Program-made: the position numbers and the translations under genes
Shown here: positions 19,420 through 29,059 of the stretch, one piece after another
How the letters are laid out: each line of letters starts with the position of its first letter
Position numbering within the stretch: the first letter of the stretch is position 1
The notes under the pieces: generated by a model
What the model saw: only the letters and a program-made list of their open reading frames with translations
What the model was told of the DNA's origin: nothing
Database searches by the model: none
Assembly: GCA_012728315.1 (NCBI GenBank)
Contig: JAAYFI010000055.1
Location: 1-32,737 of the forward strand
Source of the DNA: Gammaproteobacteria bacterium
GTDB taxonomy: Bacteria > Pseudomonadota > Gammaproteobacteria > Pseudomonadales > Pseudomonadaceae
Length of the DNA: 32,737 bases
Direction: 5' to 3'

Positions 19420-21618
19420 ATGAGCAACGCAGAATCAAAACCGCTGGCAGTACAGACTAAACCGCTCAGCGAAAATAGCGCCCTCGAGTCGCCAGCGCCG
19501 ACCAGTGAGGCCTCTGCCGTTGCCATAGCCCCCATTAGCAACCTTGACGATAGCAGCCTGTATCTACATCGCGAACTCTCACAGTTGCAATTTAATATTC
19601 GCGTTTTAGAACAGGCGCTGGATGAGTCAACCCCGTTACTGGAACGTCTTAAATTTTTGCTGATTTTTTCCAGCAATCTCGATGAGTTTTTTGAAATTCG
19701 TGTAGCTGGGCTGAAAAAGCAAATTACTTTTGCGCGCGAAAAAGCGGATGCAGATGGCCTACAGCCTCACCAAGCTCTAGCTCGAATCGCAGAAGTCGTG
19801 CATGAACAAGTCGATCGCCAGTATCAAATTCTCAATGATATTTTACTTCCAGAGCTGGCCAAGCAAGAGATCCGCTTTATTCGCCGGCGTAAATGGACAA
19901 GCGCAATAAAAACCTGGGTAAAAGCTTATTTTGACGCAGAAATCGCACCTATTATTACCCCTATTGGTCTAGATCCCACCCACCCATTTCCGTTACTGGT
20001 CAATAAAAGCCTGAACTTTATTGTTGAGCTCGAAGGCGTGGATGCGTTTGGCCGTGACTCGGGGCTGGCGATTTTGCCTGCACCACGCTTGCTCCCACGC
20101 ATTATTCAGGTACCTGAGGAAGTAGGCGGCCCCGGCGTCAACTACGTCTTTTTATCCTCAATGATTCATGCGCATGCCGATGATTTATTTCACGGTATGA
20201 GCGTCACCGGCTGTTATCAGTTCAGGCTGACCCGCAACGCTGACTTATCAGTTGATACCGAGGATGTTGAAGACTTAGCTCGCGCCCTACGTGGCGAGCT
20301 GTACTCACGGCGTTTCGGTGATGCGGTACGGCTTGAAGTCGCCGATACTTGCCCTGCGCACTTAGTTGACTTTCTCCTCAAACAATTCGGCTTATCCACT
20401 GCTGAGCTGTACCAAGTCAATGGCCCTGTCAATCTGACGCGTTTATTCAGTGTAACCGGCCTAGAAAGTCATCCGCACTTACAGTTTCCACCCTTTACCC
20501 CATCCATCCCCAAGGCATTGCAAAATAGCGAAAATATTTTCCAGGCTATCAGCAAACAAGACATCTTGCTTTATCATCCGTTTGAGTCTTTTACTCCTGT
20601 CGTTGACCTGCTGCGCTGCGCGGCCAAAGACCCAAATGTGCTGGCAATCAAGCAAACCTTATATCGCGCCGGCGCTAACTCTGAAATTGTTGACGCTTTA
20701 GTGGATGCTGCACGCAACGGCAAAGAGGTCACCGTTGTTATTGAGTTACGCGCCCGCTTTGATGAAGAGTCCAATTTGGCTCTTGCCAGTCGTCTGCAAG
20801 CGGCCGGTGCAGTGGTGATTTATGGTGTGGTTGGTTTTAAAACCCACGCTAAAATCGTTTCAATCTTGCGCCGCGAAAACGGGCATTTTGTCCGCTATGC
20901 GCATTTAGGCACAGGTAATTACCATGCCGGCAATGCCCGTTTATATACTGACTATAGCCTGCTCACCGCCGATCCTGAGCTTTGCGAAGACGTCTCACGC
21001 CTGTTTAATCAGCTGATTGGCATGGGGAAAACCTTGCGCATGAAAAAGCTATTTCATGCGCCTTTCACATTACGCAAAACCCTACTGGATTTAATTGCTC
21101 GCGAAGCTCAGCATGCCCATGAAGGTAAAGACGCTCGCATTATTATTAAAGTGAATGCGCTGACAGATGCACGAATGATCAAAGCGCTTTACAAAGCCAG
21201 TCAAGCCGGCGTTGAAATTGATCTCATTGTGCGCGGTATGTGCTGCTTACGTCCAGGCATACCGGGGGTTTCACATAATATTCGAGTGCGCTCAATTATC
21301 GGCCAATTTCTTGAGCACAGCCGTGTTTTCTATTTTTTAAACAGTAGCGGTGATGAGCAACTCCTACTGTCCAGCGCCGACTGGATGGAGCGCAACCTCG
21401 ATAAACGCATTGAAACATGCTTCCCATTGGAAAATAAAAAACTCATCGCCCGAGTAAAAAAAGAGTTGCAGTGCTACTTAAGTGATAACAGCCACGCTTG
21501 GCTTCTACAAAGCGATGGCAGCTACCAGCACCTCCAGCCTGCTCTTGGCCACAGCACCAACAATGCGCAAGCTCTTCTGCTGGAAAAACTGAGCATTCCT
21601 TTAATTGAAGTACTCTAA
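19420..21618 (+). CDS. ppk1: Polyphosphate kinase Ppk1
   Basis: Ppk1 reversibly transfers the gamma-phosphate of ATP to polyphosphate, made for stress survival and motility. The 732-aa protein starts at ATG 19420 with TTGGAGAG upstream. About 40 N-terminal residues are low-complexity (Ser/Pro/Ala-rich) and precede the usual opening [14 protein letters not shown], head and two phospholipase-D-like C domains follow. His476 in [10 protein letters not shown] is the autophosphorylated residue, and His633 in FLEHSRVFY is the second conserved histidine; their spacing of 157 equals that of H435 and H592 in E. coli. It follows hemB by 17 bp and ends before a strong bidirectional terminator. Confidence 0.97.
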   Translation: MSNAESKPLAVQTKPLSENSALESPAPTSEASAVAIAPISNLDDSSLYLHRELSQLQFNIRVLEQALDESTPLLERLKFLLIFSSNLDEFFEIRVAGLKKQITFAREKADADGLQPHQALARIAEVVHEQVDRQYQILNDILLPELAKQEIRFIRRRKWTSAIKTWVKAYFDAEIAPIITPIGLDPTHPFPLLVNKSLNFIVELEGVDAFGRDSGLAILPAPRLLPRIIQVPEEVGGPGVNYVFLSSMIHAHADDLFHGMSVTGCYQFRLTRNADLSVDTEDVEDLARALRGELYSRRFGDAVRLEVADTCPAHLVDFLLKQFGLSTAELYQVNGPVNLTRLFSVTGLESHPHLQFPPFTPSIPKALQNSENIFQAISKQDILLYHPFESFTPVVDLLRCAAKDPNVLAIKQTLYRAGANSEIVDALVDAARNGKEVTVVIELRARFDEESNLALASRLQAAGAVVIYGVVGFKTHAKIVSILRRENGHFVRYAHLGTGNYHAGNARLYTDYSLLTADPELCEDVSRLFNQLIGMGKTLRMKKLFHAPFTLRKTLLDLIAREAQHAHEGKDARIIIKVNALTDARMIKALYKASQAGVEIDLIVRGMCCLRPGIPGVSHNIRVRSIIGQFLEHSRVFYFLNSSGDEQLLLSSADWMERNLDKRIETCFPLENKKLIARVKKELQCYLSDNSHAWLLQSDGSYQHLQPALGHSTNNAQALLLEKLSIPLIEVL

Positions 21619-21657
21619 TCACAGCAGAGCCAACCACAGATTTTAAAAAATACATAT

Positions 21658-21695
21658 AAAAAAGGCAGATACTTTTACAGTATCTGCCTTTTTTT
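21658..21695. terminator. Bidirectional terminator between ppk1 and the CoA-transferase gene
   Basis: GGCAGATAC (21664-21672), a seven-base loop, GTATCTGCC (21680-21688), flanked by six A and seven T residues. The nine-pair perfect stem with tracts on both sides ends both convergent genes. Confidence 0.93.
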
Positions 21696-21757
21696 ATTTA
21701 GCGCAGTAAGCTCGCAACTTGGGGGCATCTGTGTATCGATGCCCCAAGTGCTTGAAC

Positions 21758-23266
21758 TTATTTCAGCAGCATAGTGCCGTTTTTAGCAAAGTTGAGGTGC
21801 CATGAGAAGGCTTTTTCTAAGTTGTGTGGTGTTTGACCGCCACGCGTCTTAGCTTCAGCAAGGTAATCACGCGCCTGCTGCTTATAGTCTGGGTGCATGC
21901 AGTTTTCGATAATGCGCTCAGCAGCCTGAACTGGAGCCAAACCACGAATATCCGCATAACCTTGCTCAGTGATAATCACATCAACATCATGGTTGGTGTG
22001 GTCCACGTGAGTGACGAAAGGTACGATTGCAGAAATCTTGCCATCTTTAGCTGTGGACTGAGTGACAAAGATGGTAATGCGTGCGTTACGCGCAAAGTCA
22101 CCGGAACCACCGATACCGTTCATCATATGGGTGCCGCCAACGTGTGTTGAGTTCACGTTACCGTAGATGTCCGCTTCTAACGCTGTGTTGAAAGAGATAA
22201 TACCTAAACGGCGAATCACTTCAGGGTGGTTAGAGATCTCTTGTGGACGGAATACAACCTTATCTTTGTACTTCGCTAAGTCTTTACCCAAGCTGTCAAC
22301 ACGCTTTTTCGATAAGGACAGTGCTGTACCTGCAGCAAACTTCACCACGCCCGCATCAATCAAGTCAAATACACCGTCTTGCAGTACTTCAGAAGCAACA
22401 ACGATGTCTTTAAAGCCTGAAGTTTTCATACCATTGAGTACAGCGTTGGCAACTGAGCCCACACCGGACTGCAGTGGGGCAAGGCTTTCAGTTAAGCGAC
22501 CCGCTTTAACTTCACCACCTAAGAATTCCAGTAGGTTGTTGGCAATTTGCTGTGTTTCTTCGTTTGGCTCAAACAACGGTGATGGGATATCCGGCTCGCT
22601 AGAAATGATGATACCGCGAATCTTCGCAGGATCGACTTTCATACCCGGTGTGCCAATACGCTTGCTGACTTCAAATACTGGAATGGCTTCACGGGTGTTT
22701 TCACCCGCTGGCTCTGGGATGTAAATATCGTGCATGCCTTCGTATTCACGTGGTGCTGCGATATTCAGCTCAATGATAACGTTCTTGGCAGTTTGCAAGA
22801 AAACCGGTGAGTTACCGACAGAACCTGTAGGGATAATATCGCCGTCTTCAGTAATAGCTGCGGCTTCGATAATGGCATAGTCAACGGCTGGATAAGTGCC
22901 CTGACGAATCGACTCGGCCATATGCGATAAATGCTGGTCAATATAGAAGATTTCTCCAGCATTGATTTTTTTACGCTGAACCGGGTTACCTTGATAAGGT
23001 ACGCGCAAGTTAATGATGTCCGCCTCAGCCATTGACTGGTCAGCTGCTGGGCCCATTGATGCGCCAGTGAACAGGTTAATTTTAAACTTCTCTTTGTGGC
23101 CGCGCTCAGCCAACGCTTTAGGGAATAGTTTTGGCTCACCGAACAAGGTGAAACCACTCATACCCAAAGTCATGCCATCTTCAATCCATGTGGCCGCTTC
23201 TTCTGCAGTAACGACTTTGTCTAACAATGCTTTGTTACGAATAAACTTACTTAAATCAGTGCTCAT
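21758..23266 (-). CDS. Acetyl-CoA hydrolase / succinyl-CoA:acetate CoA-transferase family protein
   Basis: This 502-aa protein belongs to the class I CoA-transferases that include yeast Ach1, clostridial Cat1 and Acetobacter AarC. It probably exchanges CoA between acetate (or propionate) and succinyl-CoA. Glu293 in VVASEVLQDG aligns with the catalytic glutamate (E294) of AarC, which forms the glutamyl-CoA thioester. Other family elements are GMTLGMSGFTLFGEPK, PTGSVGNSP, THMMNGIGGSGDFARNA and ITEQGYADIRG. The start at 23266 is set by AAAGGTGG upstream and the family N-terminus; a longer frame from 23317 adds 17 unsupported residues. Annotated homologues are often called acetyl-CoA hydrolase, but transferase activity is more likely for this family. 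The gene stands alone between terminators, after the pnt operon. Confidence 0.88.
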   Translation of the reverse strand: MSTDLSKFIRNKALLDKVVTAEEAATWIEDGMTLGMSGFTLFGEPKLFPKALAERGHKEKFKINLFTGASMGPAADQSMAEADIINLRVPYQGNPVQRKKINAGEIFYIDQHLSHMAESIRQGTYPAVDYAIIEAAAITEDGDIIPTGSVGNSPVFLQTAKNVIIELNIAAPREYEGMHDIYIPEPAGENTREAIPVFEVSKRIGTPGMKVDPAKIRGIIISSEPDIPSPLFEPNEETQQIANNLLEFLGGEVKAGRLTESLAPLQSGVGSVANAVLNGMKTSGFKDIVVASEVLQDGVFDLIDAGVVKFAAGTALSLSKKRVDSLGKDLAKYKDKVVFRPQEISNHPEVIRRLGIISFNTALEADIYGNVNSTHVGGTHMMNGIGGSGDFARNARITIFVTQSTAKDGKISAIVPFVTHVDHTNHDVDVIITEQGYADIRGLAPVQAAERIIENCMHPDYKQQARDYLAEAKTRGGQTPHNLEKAFSWHLNFAKNGTMLLK

Positions 23267-23589
23267 GCAACCACCTTTAAAGAGTTGTTGTTTTGAAATA
23301 TGTCTGTCAGCAGCCATGACGATCTAGGCTTTTCTGCGCGTTAACAGGGGCAATCACTGCACTTCACAACACGCCAGATGCATTGACTAGTTCCTAGCAT
23401 TCTATGCCTATAAGATTTTTTCACAGCTATACTAAGGTCGATTTCGACACGGGTTTGGACGCCTCGACTGTAGCAGTGCCGCAACAGGCCTACACTCTAC
23501 AACAACCCCTAAAAACATGCATAAAAAAACCTCAGTGCCGCTCGTTCAGCACTGAGGTTTTTATAATCACCACACAATCAAAGCACGAA
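23267..23589. other. Intergenic region upstream of the CoA-transferase gene
   Basis: These 323 bp hold the terminator of the pnt operon (23524-23562) and the unmapped promoter of the CoA-transferase gene. I could not find a convincing -35/-10 pair or sigma-54 site on the minus strand. Plus-strand frames here are short and family-less, and I see no RNA gene. Confidence 0.6.
23524..23562 (-). terminator. Terminator of the pntAA-pntAB-pntB operon
   Basis: CCTCAGTGC (23530-23538) pairs perfectly with GCACTGAGG (23549-23557), with a ten-base loop. Six A residues on the plus strand give the leftward RNA a U-tract; five T residues on the other side may also stop rightward RNA. Confidence 0.9.
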
Positions 23590-25041
23590 TCACTCTACCG
23601 CTTTCACCATATCTTCAATGACTTTCTTCGCGTCACCAAACACCATCATGGTTTTGTCCATATAAAACAGCTCATTATCTAAACCCGCATAGCCACTGGC
23701 CATGGAGCGCTTATTAACGATCACAGTTTTCGCCTTGTAGGCCTCTAGGATGGGCATACCGGCAATTGGTGAGTGCGGATCAGTTTTCGCGGCAGGGTTG
23801 ACCACATCATTGGCACCCAGCACTAAAACTACATCAGCCTGAGCAAATTCAGAGTTGATGTCATCCATCTCAAACACTTGCTCATATGGTACTTCGGCTT
23901 CAGCCAGCAACACGTTCATATGGCCCGGCATGCGACCCGCGACAGGGTGAATCGCATACTTAACAGTGACACCATGATTGCTCAGCTTCTCAGCCAACTC
24001 CATCAACGCATGTTGCGCACGGGCTACGGCTAAGCCATAACCTGGAACAATAATCACAGTATCGGCATTGCTCAGCAAAAACGCTGCATCATCGGATGAG
24101 CCTGACTTCACTGGACGCGGCTCTTGCTGTGCGCCAGCGACTGCAGCATCGGGTGTATTACCAAAGCCACCGAGGATCACATTAAAGAACGAGCGGTTCA
24201 TCGCTTTACACATAATATAAGAGAGAATCGCACCGCTCGAGCCGACGAGTGAACCGGCAATAATCAGCATCGAGTTGTTCAGCGAGAAACCAATACCTGC
24301 TGCAGCCCAACCGGAATAACTGTTCAGCATCGATACCACAACCGGCATATCCGCACCACCAATCGGGATAATGATCAGTACGCCAATCATAAATGCCAGA
24401 GCGACAACAACAGCAAAAGCTGTGAGATTTCCGGTGAAAGTGTAGTAGATACCCAAAGCAATAATCAGCAAACCAACGGCTAAGTTAATCAGATGCTGGC
24501 CTTTAAACGACACCGGTGCGCCTTGGAACAAACGGAACTTGTACTTGCCTGACAACTTACCAAAGGCAATGACCGAACCTGAGAAGGTAATCGCACCAAT
24601 CGCAGCGCCTAAGAACAACTCAAGACGGTTACCCACTGGAATGGCATCCGTAATATGCTCAACAATACCCAAGGACTGCGGCTCAACCACCGCAGCAATC
24701 GCAATAAATACTGCCGCCAAACCAATCATGCTGTGCATGAAAGCGACCAGTTCAGGCATTTTGGTCATTTCGACGCGTTTAGCCATAATCGCACCGGCTG
24801 TACCACCAACTAAAAGACCAACCAACACATAACCAATACCTTGGGCAAGGCTGCCGCCATCGGCCAACTGCACGCTAAGCTTCATAATCAGCGCCAGCGT
24901 GGTCGCCACCGCAATAGCCATACCGCTCATGCCGAACAAGTTACCGCGGCGGGAAGTAGTGGGATGAGACAGACCTTTCAGCGCCTGAATAAAACATACC
25001 GAGGCGATCAAATAAAAGATCGTGATTAGATTCATACTCAT
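23590..25041 (-). CDS. pntB: NAD(P) transhydrogenase subunit beta PntB
   Basis: PntB carries most of the membrane domain II helices and the NADP(H)-binding domain III of the proton-translocating transhydrogenase, which reduces NADP+ with NADH driven by proton entry. The 483-aa protein has an N-terminal membrane part of about 260 residues with eight or nine hydrophobic segments, for example FIQALKGLSHPTTSRRGN. The soluble C-terminal domain follows, with VIIVPGYGLAVARAQHALM and VLVLGANDVVNPAA, which bind NADP. The ATG at 25041 is preceded by AAAGGA, and the gene begins one base after the pntAB stop. It is the last gene of its operon. Confidence 0.96.
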   Translation of the reverse strand: MSMNLITIFYLIASVCFIQALKGLSHPTTSRRGNLFGMSGMAIAVATTLALIMKLSVQLADGGSLAQGIGYVLVGLLVGGTAGAIMAKRVEMTKMPELVAFMHSMIGLAAVFIAIAAVVEPQSLGIVEHITDAIPVGNRLELFLGAAIGAITFSGSVIAFGKLSGKYKFRLFQGAPVSFKGQHLINLAVGLLIIALGIYYTFTGNLTAFAVVVALAFMIGVLIIIPIGGADMPVVVSMLNSYSGWAAAGIGFSLNNSMLIIAGSLVGSSGAILSYIMCKAMNRSFFNVILGGFGNTPDAAVAGAQQEPRPVKSGSSDDAAFLLSNADTVIIVPGYGLAVARAQHALMELAEKLSNHGVTVKYAIHPVAGRMPGHMNVLLAEAEVPYEQVFEMDDINSEFAQADVVLVLGANDVVNPAAKTDPHSPIAGMPILEAYKAKTVIVNKRSMASGYAGLDNELFYMDKTMMVFGDAKKVIEDMVKAVE

Positions 25042-25042
25042 C

Positions 25043-25354
25043 TTATCCTTTCTCCACTGGGGCTTTTGTAGCCTTCTTCTTAAACATTTCCAGCATGCGG
25101 CGCGTGACTAAAAAGCCACCAAATACGTTGACTGCGGCCAATGCTACAGCCAGCGTGCCCATGGTTTTGCCAAGTGGCGTTACCGTCAACGCGGCAGCCA
25201 GCATCGCGCCCACAATGACAATCGCAGAAATCGCATTGGTGACTGCCATCAAAGGCGTGTGTAGCGCAGGAGTAACATTCCACACCACGTGATAGCCCAC
25301 ATAAATCGCGAGCACAAAAATAATTAAATTGTAGATACCGTCGGCAATTTCCAT
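25043..25354 (-). CDS. pntAB: NAD(P) transhydrogenase subunit alpha part 2, PntAB
   Basis: This small membrane subunit (103 aa) provides the three or four N-side helices of domain II, which in E. coli are fused to the C-terminus of PntA. Hydrophobic segments are at about residues 6-25, 35-58 and 60-82; [15 protein letters not shown] and [21 protein letters not shown] are the conserved motifs. A Lys-rich tail follows. It lies between pntAA (14 bp upstream) and pntB. The split alpha subunit is the form known from Rhodospirillum and Pseudomonas. Confidence 0.95.
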   Translation of the reverse strand: MEIADGIYNLIIFVLAIYVGYHVVWNVTPALHTPLMAVTNAISAIVIVGAMLAAALTVTPLGKTMGTLAVALAAVNVFGGFLVTRRMLEMFKKKATKAPVEKG

Positions 25355-25368
25355 CTCTGCATCCCCTG

Positions 25369-26490
25369 TTAAGCGTTATTACGAACGACTTCACCGGCAT
25401 GGCACATTAAGCATGCTGCGACGATGTCATCATCTAAATTGAGTTTGAACTGGGCATCTTCGGCAATCACCAGCTTTAAGAAATCCAGCACGTTGCGGGC
25501 ATACAGAGCCGAGGCATCGGCTGGCATCTGCGTGGCCAAATTGGTATGACCAACAATAGTGACGCCGTTATGGTTAACCACTTGATCAGCCACGCTCAGC
25601 GGACAGTTACCGCCTTGTGCAGCGGCTAAATCAATCACCACAGAACCCGGCTTCATTGCTGCAACGGTTGCAGCTTGCAATAGAGTGGGTGCTTTACGAC
25701 CTGGAATCAGCGCGGTAGTAATAACTATATCGGCCTGCTTAGCACGCTCGTGTACGGCTTGCGCTTGACGCTCCATCCATGAGGCTGGCATCGGACGCGC
25801 ATAACCACCGACGCCTTCTGCACACTCACGCTCTTCATCGGTAATAAAAGGTACATCAACAAACTTGGCACCTAAGGATTCGATTTGCTCTTTGACTGCA
25901 GGGCGTACGTCAGAGGCTTCAATCACTGCGCCAAGACGCTTAGCCGTAGCAATCGCCTGTAAACCAGCAACGCCTGCACCTAAAATCAAAATACGTGCGG
26001 CTTTAACCGTACCCGCTGCGGTCATCAGCATTGGCATAAAGCGTGGATAGTGATTGGCTGCCAGCAATACTGCTTTATAGCCGGCAATATTGGCTTGCGA
26101 AGACAACACATCAAGGCTTTGCGCACGCGAAGTACGCGGTGCAGCTTCCAAAGCGAAGGCGGTCACGTGACGCGCATTCAGAGCAGCAATGGTGGCGTTG
26201 CAAAAAGGGTTGAGCATGCCGACAACAACTGCCTGCGGCTTAATATGCTCAAGTTCAGCGGCGCTAGGAGCGACCACTTTGAGAACGATATCTGCAGCTA
26301 ATGCAGCCTCTTGGCTGGCAAGCTTTGCACCCGCGGCAGCATAAGCTTCGTCAGCAACGCTAGCGGACAGACCGGCCCCGGCGGCAACCGTGACACTATG
26401 GCCTTGGCTGATCAGTTTTTTTATCGTTTCAGGGGTTGCGGCTACTCGCGTTTCGCCTGCCTGTGTTTCTTTAGGGACACCAATGTGCAC
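25369..26490 (-). CDS. pntAA: NAD(P) transhydrogenase subunit alpha part 1, PntAA
   Basis: PntAA is the soluble NAD(H)-binding domain I of the transhydrogenase, related to alanine dehydrogenase. The 373-aa protein begins [19 protein letters not shown] and has the dinucleotide fold [21 protein letters not shown], followed by [19 protein letters not shown]. The mobile loop region is [12 protein letters not shown]. The start is GTG at 26490 with GCAGGAG upstream. It leads a three-gene operon ending at the terminator at 23524-23562. In this cell the complex would supply NADPH together with the malic enzyme encoded about 9 kb away. Confidence 0.96.
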   Translation of the reverse strand: MHIGVPKETQAGETRVAATPETIKKLISQGHSVTVAAGAGLSASVADEAYAAAGAKLASQEAALAADIVLKVVAPSAAELEHIKPQAVVVGMLNPFCNATIAALNARHVTAFALEAAPRTSRAQSLDVLSSQANIAGYKAVLLAANHYPRFMPMLMTAAGTVKAARILILGAGVAGLQAIATAKRLGAVIEASDVRPAVKEQIESLGAKFVDVPFITDEERECAEGVGGYARPMPASWMERQAQAVHERAKQADIVITTALIPGRKAPTLLQAATVAAMKPGSVVIDLAAAQGGNCPLSVADQVVNHNGVTIVGHTNLATQMPADASALYARNVLDFLKLVIAEDAQFKLNLDDDIVAACLMCHAGEVVRNNA

Positions 26491-26933
26491 TGCAAATCTC
26501 CTGCATTTTTATAAACAATAGGCGGCACACTACGAATGGCGTGTCGCATACGCGCCTCAAAACCAACAAGCAGTTAAATATTGTGCGAGTGCATCAATAG
26601 GCCAGCATGCAGCGATCAAGCATCCTGGGCCTAACATGTCGGAGCGCCACATTTAGAATTACACAAAATACAGCGCTCGAATAATATTCACACTATGACT
26701 TTTTGTTGTTATTGGGTCTTAGCTCGAACATTCTAAACACAAAGTCACTACAAATAACACTAAAGTTTTATTGCTGATGTATTTCATTCACCAATACAGC
26801 TCAGCTTGCATCATCAACCAGCGCAACACCTTGCGCTGTTTAGCGAGTCCAAACACATCGTCAGTGACGTTTTTTACCCATAAAAAAACCACCCGAAGGT
26901 GGTTTTCAAAGATACGCATAGGTTCGAGCTAAA
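26491..26933. other. Intergenic region between pntAA and nnrS
   Basis: These 443 bp must contain the pnt promoter, though I could not fix a good hexamer pair on the minus strand. The nnrS terminator lies at 26882-26906. A perfect 8-bp hairpin (CAGCGCAA/TTGCGCTG, 26819-26838) is followed by a short CGTC-AGT-GACG dyad and six T residues ending at 26875, rightward. This may be a small RNA or a fossil terminator. No protein-coding frame of note is present. Confidence 0.55.
26882..26906 (-). terminator. Terminator of nnrS
   Basis: CCACC-CGAA-GGTGG, extended by flanking A/T pairs, gives a stable tetraloop hairpin. Leftward RNA ends in seven U residues (26888-26882). It starts about 28 bp after the nnrS stop. 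Confidence 0.88.
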
Positions 26934-28124
26934 TTACCCTGGATGGCCGTCCACTCGGGCTTGCCACAACATGGGCGCATAACTCCACAAATACAGCGCA
27001 AAACTTAAAGCCCAGCATGCTGCTGCAATCCACAAGCCTGGTATATAAGCCCAATCTACAAGGATCACGCGCGCTAAAGCACCTAGATTAAACAGCACAA
27101 AGGCCCACGTCATAGATTTTGGTGGGTGCAGCGGCCGCCCCGTATGCCCCAGAGTCACCCGAGCGATCATGCCTAAAATCAGGCCACCCATGGCCCCTAC
27201 TGTTAATGCATGCACGGCAAGACTCATATTCGCCAACACTGAAAAATGCCACAAAGCCATGGCCAAACATGCAACGCCCATCCAAGCATAAGCAATATGC
27301 AAAGACCACAACAAAGGCACTTGCCAAATACCGGCATCGTACCAGCGCACGCTACGGATTAAATGTCCTATACCCAGCAATGCAAATCCAGCGCCCACTA
27401 ACAACTTAGGCTGCATGGCCCAACCTTGCATTAAGGCTATCGACAATAGCGCTGTTCCAATTAGCAACAGCCAATCTAAGGTTGGCCAAGGGCTTACGCC
27501 CTCTTTACGCAATAAACCGCGCTGTGTAAAAAATGGGATTACACGACCGCCGATCATGCTCATAATCGCCGCAACAAACCAGACACCACCAACTGTTGCC
27601 TGCCGCTGCAGCTGATCATTGCCCGTCGCAATGCCGTACAAAGTAACAGCATTGGCAATCGCCATAAGGCTTAGCATCACTACCAGCGGATAGTTACGCA
27701 CCTGCCGAACCGGCCAGACACTGCGCGCCATCTGCGCGGCCACTAAAGGCAAAAATAAGCTATCCAGCGCTATCACCAACCACAACGGCGCACCAATAAA
27801 CCAAGCGACTCGTGCGGCCACCCATAAGGCTGTTAGCGCCATTAAAGGCTTATCAGACAAGCCCGGAATACCTGTCCAGGTTTGTACAGCGGTGAGTAAA
27901 AAACCCGCAATAATGGCTGCAGCAAAACCAAACAACAGCTCATGTCGATGCCACGCCAGCCAGCCCCCGGTTGGTTGCCAATCCGTAAACCAGCCATTTA
28001 AAGCCATAATCCACAGCGGAATGGCCAACATGGCGAGAACGCTGCCTAACAAGAAAAAAGGTCGAAAGCCTAAGCGGAAAAAGGGCACTATCGTTAATGC
28101 CTTGCGCCGATCAAGTACCTGCAC
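26934..28124 (-). CDS. nnrS: NnrS family haem-copper membrane protein
   Basis: NnrS proteins are polytopic inner-membrane haem- and copper-binding proteins linked to nitric oxide and denitrification; they protect cells during nitrosative stress by a mechanism not fully known. The 396-aa product starts at GTG 28124 with GAGGAGG about 9 bases upstream; an in-frame upstream ATG at 28151 has no such site. About 12 hydrophobic segments cover the chain. Family motifs are FRLGFRPFFLLGS near the start, GWLAWHRHELLFGFAAAIIAGFLLTAVQTW with candidate haem-ligand histidines, IGGRVIPFFTQRG, and ALTVGAMGGLILGMIARVTLGHTGR. It stands alone between terminators and has an FNR/DNR-like site upstream, which suits control by low oxygen or nitric oxide. 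Confidence 0.92.
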   Translation of the reverse strand: MQVLDRRKALTIVPFFRLGFRPFFLLGSVLAMLAIPLWIMALNGWFTDWQPTGGWLAWHRHELLFGFAAAIIAGFLLTAVQTWTGIPGLSDKPLMALTALWVAARVAWFIGAPLWLVIALDSLFLPLVAAQMARSVWPVRQVRNYPLVVMLSLMAIANAVTLYGIATGNDQLQRQATVGGVWFVAAIMSMIGGRVIPFFTQRGLLRKEGVSPWPTLDWLLLIGTALLSIALMQGWAMQPKLLVGAGFALLGIGHLIRSVRWYDAGIWQVPLLWSLHIAYAWMGVACLAMALWHFSVLANMSLAVHALTVGAMGGLILGMIARVTLGHTGRPLHPPKSMTWAFVLFNLGALARVILVDWAYIPGLWIAAACWALSFALYLWSYAPMLWQARVDGHPG

Positions 28125-28223
28125 TGTGATCCTCCTCAGCCCCAGCAACACGCATAGGCGCGTGGCTCAAGCATACGTTTACTTTATGGCTTCTAGCATA
28201 GACCTGTTAATAAGAATTATTGC

Positions 28224-28237
28224 TAGATTAGGATCAA
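28224..28237 (-). promoter_or_regulatory. Candidate FNR/Anr/Dnr-type site upstream of nnrS
   Basis: The minus strand reads TTGATCCTAATCTA, which matches TTGAT-N4-ATCAA at nine of ten conserved positions. Its centre lies about 106 bp before the nnrS GTG. A -10-like TATGCT at 28200-28195 sits where a class II activator site centred near -41.5 would require it. NnrS genes in denitrifiers are commonly under Dnr/Nnr control, so position and function agree. Confidence 0.5.
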
Positions 28238-28289
28238 GAACTAAAATTACTGTTAAACAACCAAGCAGCACAAATAAAGTAATAAGCAT

Positions 28290-28328
28290 AAAAAAACCCG
28301 CCGAGCAGAATGTCTGCTGGGCGGGTTC
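28290..28328 (-). terminator. Terminator of the cytochrome c4 gene
   Basis: A long composite stem: AACCCGCC and AGCAGA pair with TCTGCT and GGCGGGTT around an ATG loop. Leftward RNA ends in a run of U (A residues at 28290-28296). It begins about 20 bp after the cytochrome stop and insulates nnrS from it. Confidence 0.92.
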
Positions 28329-28346
28329 TATTTATCAGCTTAAATA

Positions 28347-28952
28347 TTAATTTAAGCCTTGGATGTAGCTTGATAACGCCTGGATATCTTTGTTGCTGAG
28401 CTTAGCCGCAATGGAGCGCATAATCATTGCTTCACCATCGTTAGTACGGTCGCCTTCGCGGAAATCCGTTAACTGCTTAGCAATGTAACCCGCATGCTGA
28501 CCGTTCAGCTTGGGATAAATAGCTAGATCAATACCTGCACCGTTAGGTGAGTGGCAACCTGTACACGCTGGCATACCATCAGTCAGCTTACCGCCTTGAT
28601 ACAGCTCTTCGCCGCGCTTAACCAATGCTGGATCAGCTGCACCAATAGTGCCTTTCTGGCTGTTATACCAAGCAGCAATATCTGCTAAATCTTGATCAGA
28701 CATGGCATCGAGCATACCGGTCATTTCTACCACTGTACGCGCACCTGATTTGATATCTTGCATTTGCTTGAGCAAATAACGCTCACCCTGTCCGGCAAGC
28801 TTAGGAAAATTCGGTAGCATACTGTTGCCATCAGGGTTGTGACAGGCAGAACACATAGCAATTTTTCCTTGACCCGCTGCGGCATCACCGGCGGCATGGG
28901 CTAAACCGCTGATGCCTAAGGTCAACAACAGACTTACAAGTAATTTGTTCAT
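28347..28952 (-). CDS. Dihaem cytochrome c4
   Basis: This is a periplasmic electron carrier that passes electrons to terminal oxidases such as the cbb3 type. The 201-aa precursor has a signal peptide MNKLLVSLLLTLGISGLAHA, cleaved after residue 20. Two c-type haem sites follow in two similar halves: C34-S-A-C37-H38 and C130-T-G-C133-H134. Candidate distal Met ligands lie in MTGMLDAMSD and AMIMRSIAAKLS. The start at 28952 is preceded by GGAAGAG; a longer frame from 28964 would put four extra residues ahead of the signal. It is divergent from engB, a gene order known from Pseudomonas. A promoter may lie at 29032-29059. Confidence 0.95.
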   Translation of the reverse strand: MNKLLVSLLLTLGISGLAHAAGDAAAGQGKIAMCSACHNPDGNSMLPNFPKLAGQGERYLLKQMQDIKSGARTVVEMTGMLDAMSDQDLADIAAWYNSQKGTIGAADPALVKRGEELYQGGKLTDGMPACTGCHSPNGAGIDLAIYPKLNGQHAGYIAKQLTDFREGDRTNDGEAMIMRSIAAKLSNKDIQALSSYIQGLN

Positions 28953-29031
28953 CAGCTCTTCCAACTACGGCTAAAAAGTTATCTTTCCCCAAATCAAGCC
29001 AGTCACAGTATTGACCCAGCTCGTCTCGGCA

Positions 29032-29059
29032 CTTATAAATTATGCAAACATTACCACAA
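29032..29059 (-). promoter_or_regulatory. Candidate promoter of the cytochrome c4 gene
   Basis: The minus strand has TTGTGG (29059-29054) and TATAAG (29037-29032) with a 16-bp spacer, about 80 bp before the start codon. The rest of the cytochrome-engB gap (28953-29185) is AT-rich; TATACT at 29126-29131 is a possible engB -10 without a clear -35. Confidence 0.4.

Noticed and set aside
22167..22724. A 185-codon plus-strand frame opposite the CoA-transferase gene
   Set aside because: The opposite strand carries a full, motif-bearing enzyme; this frame has no recognisable domain and no ribosome binding site.
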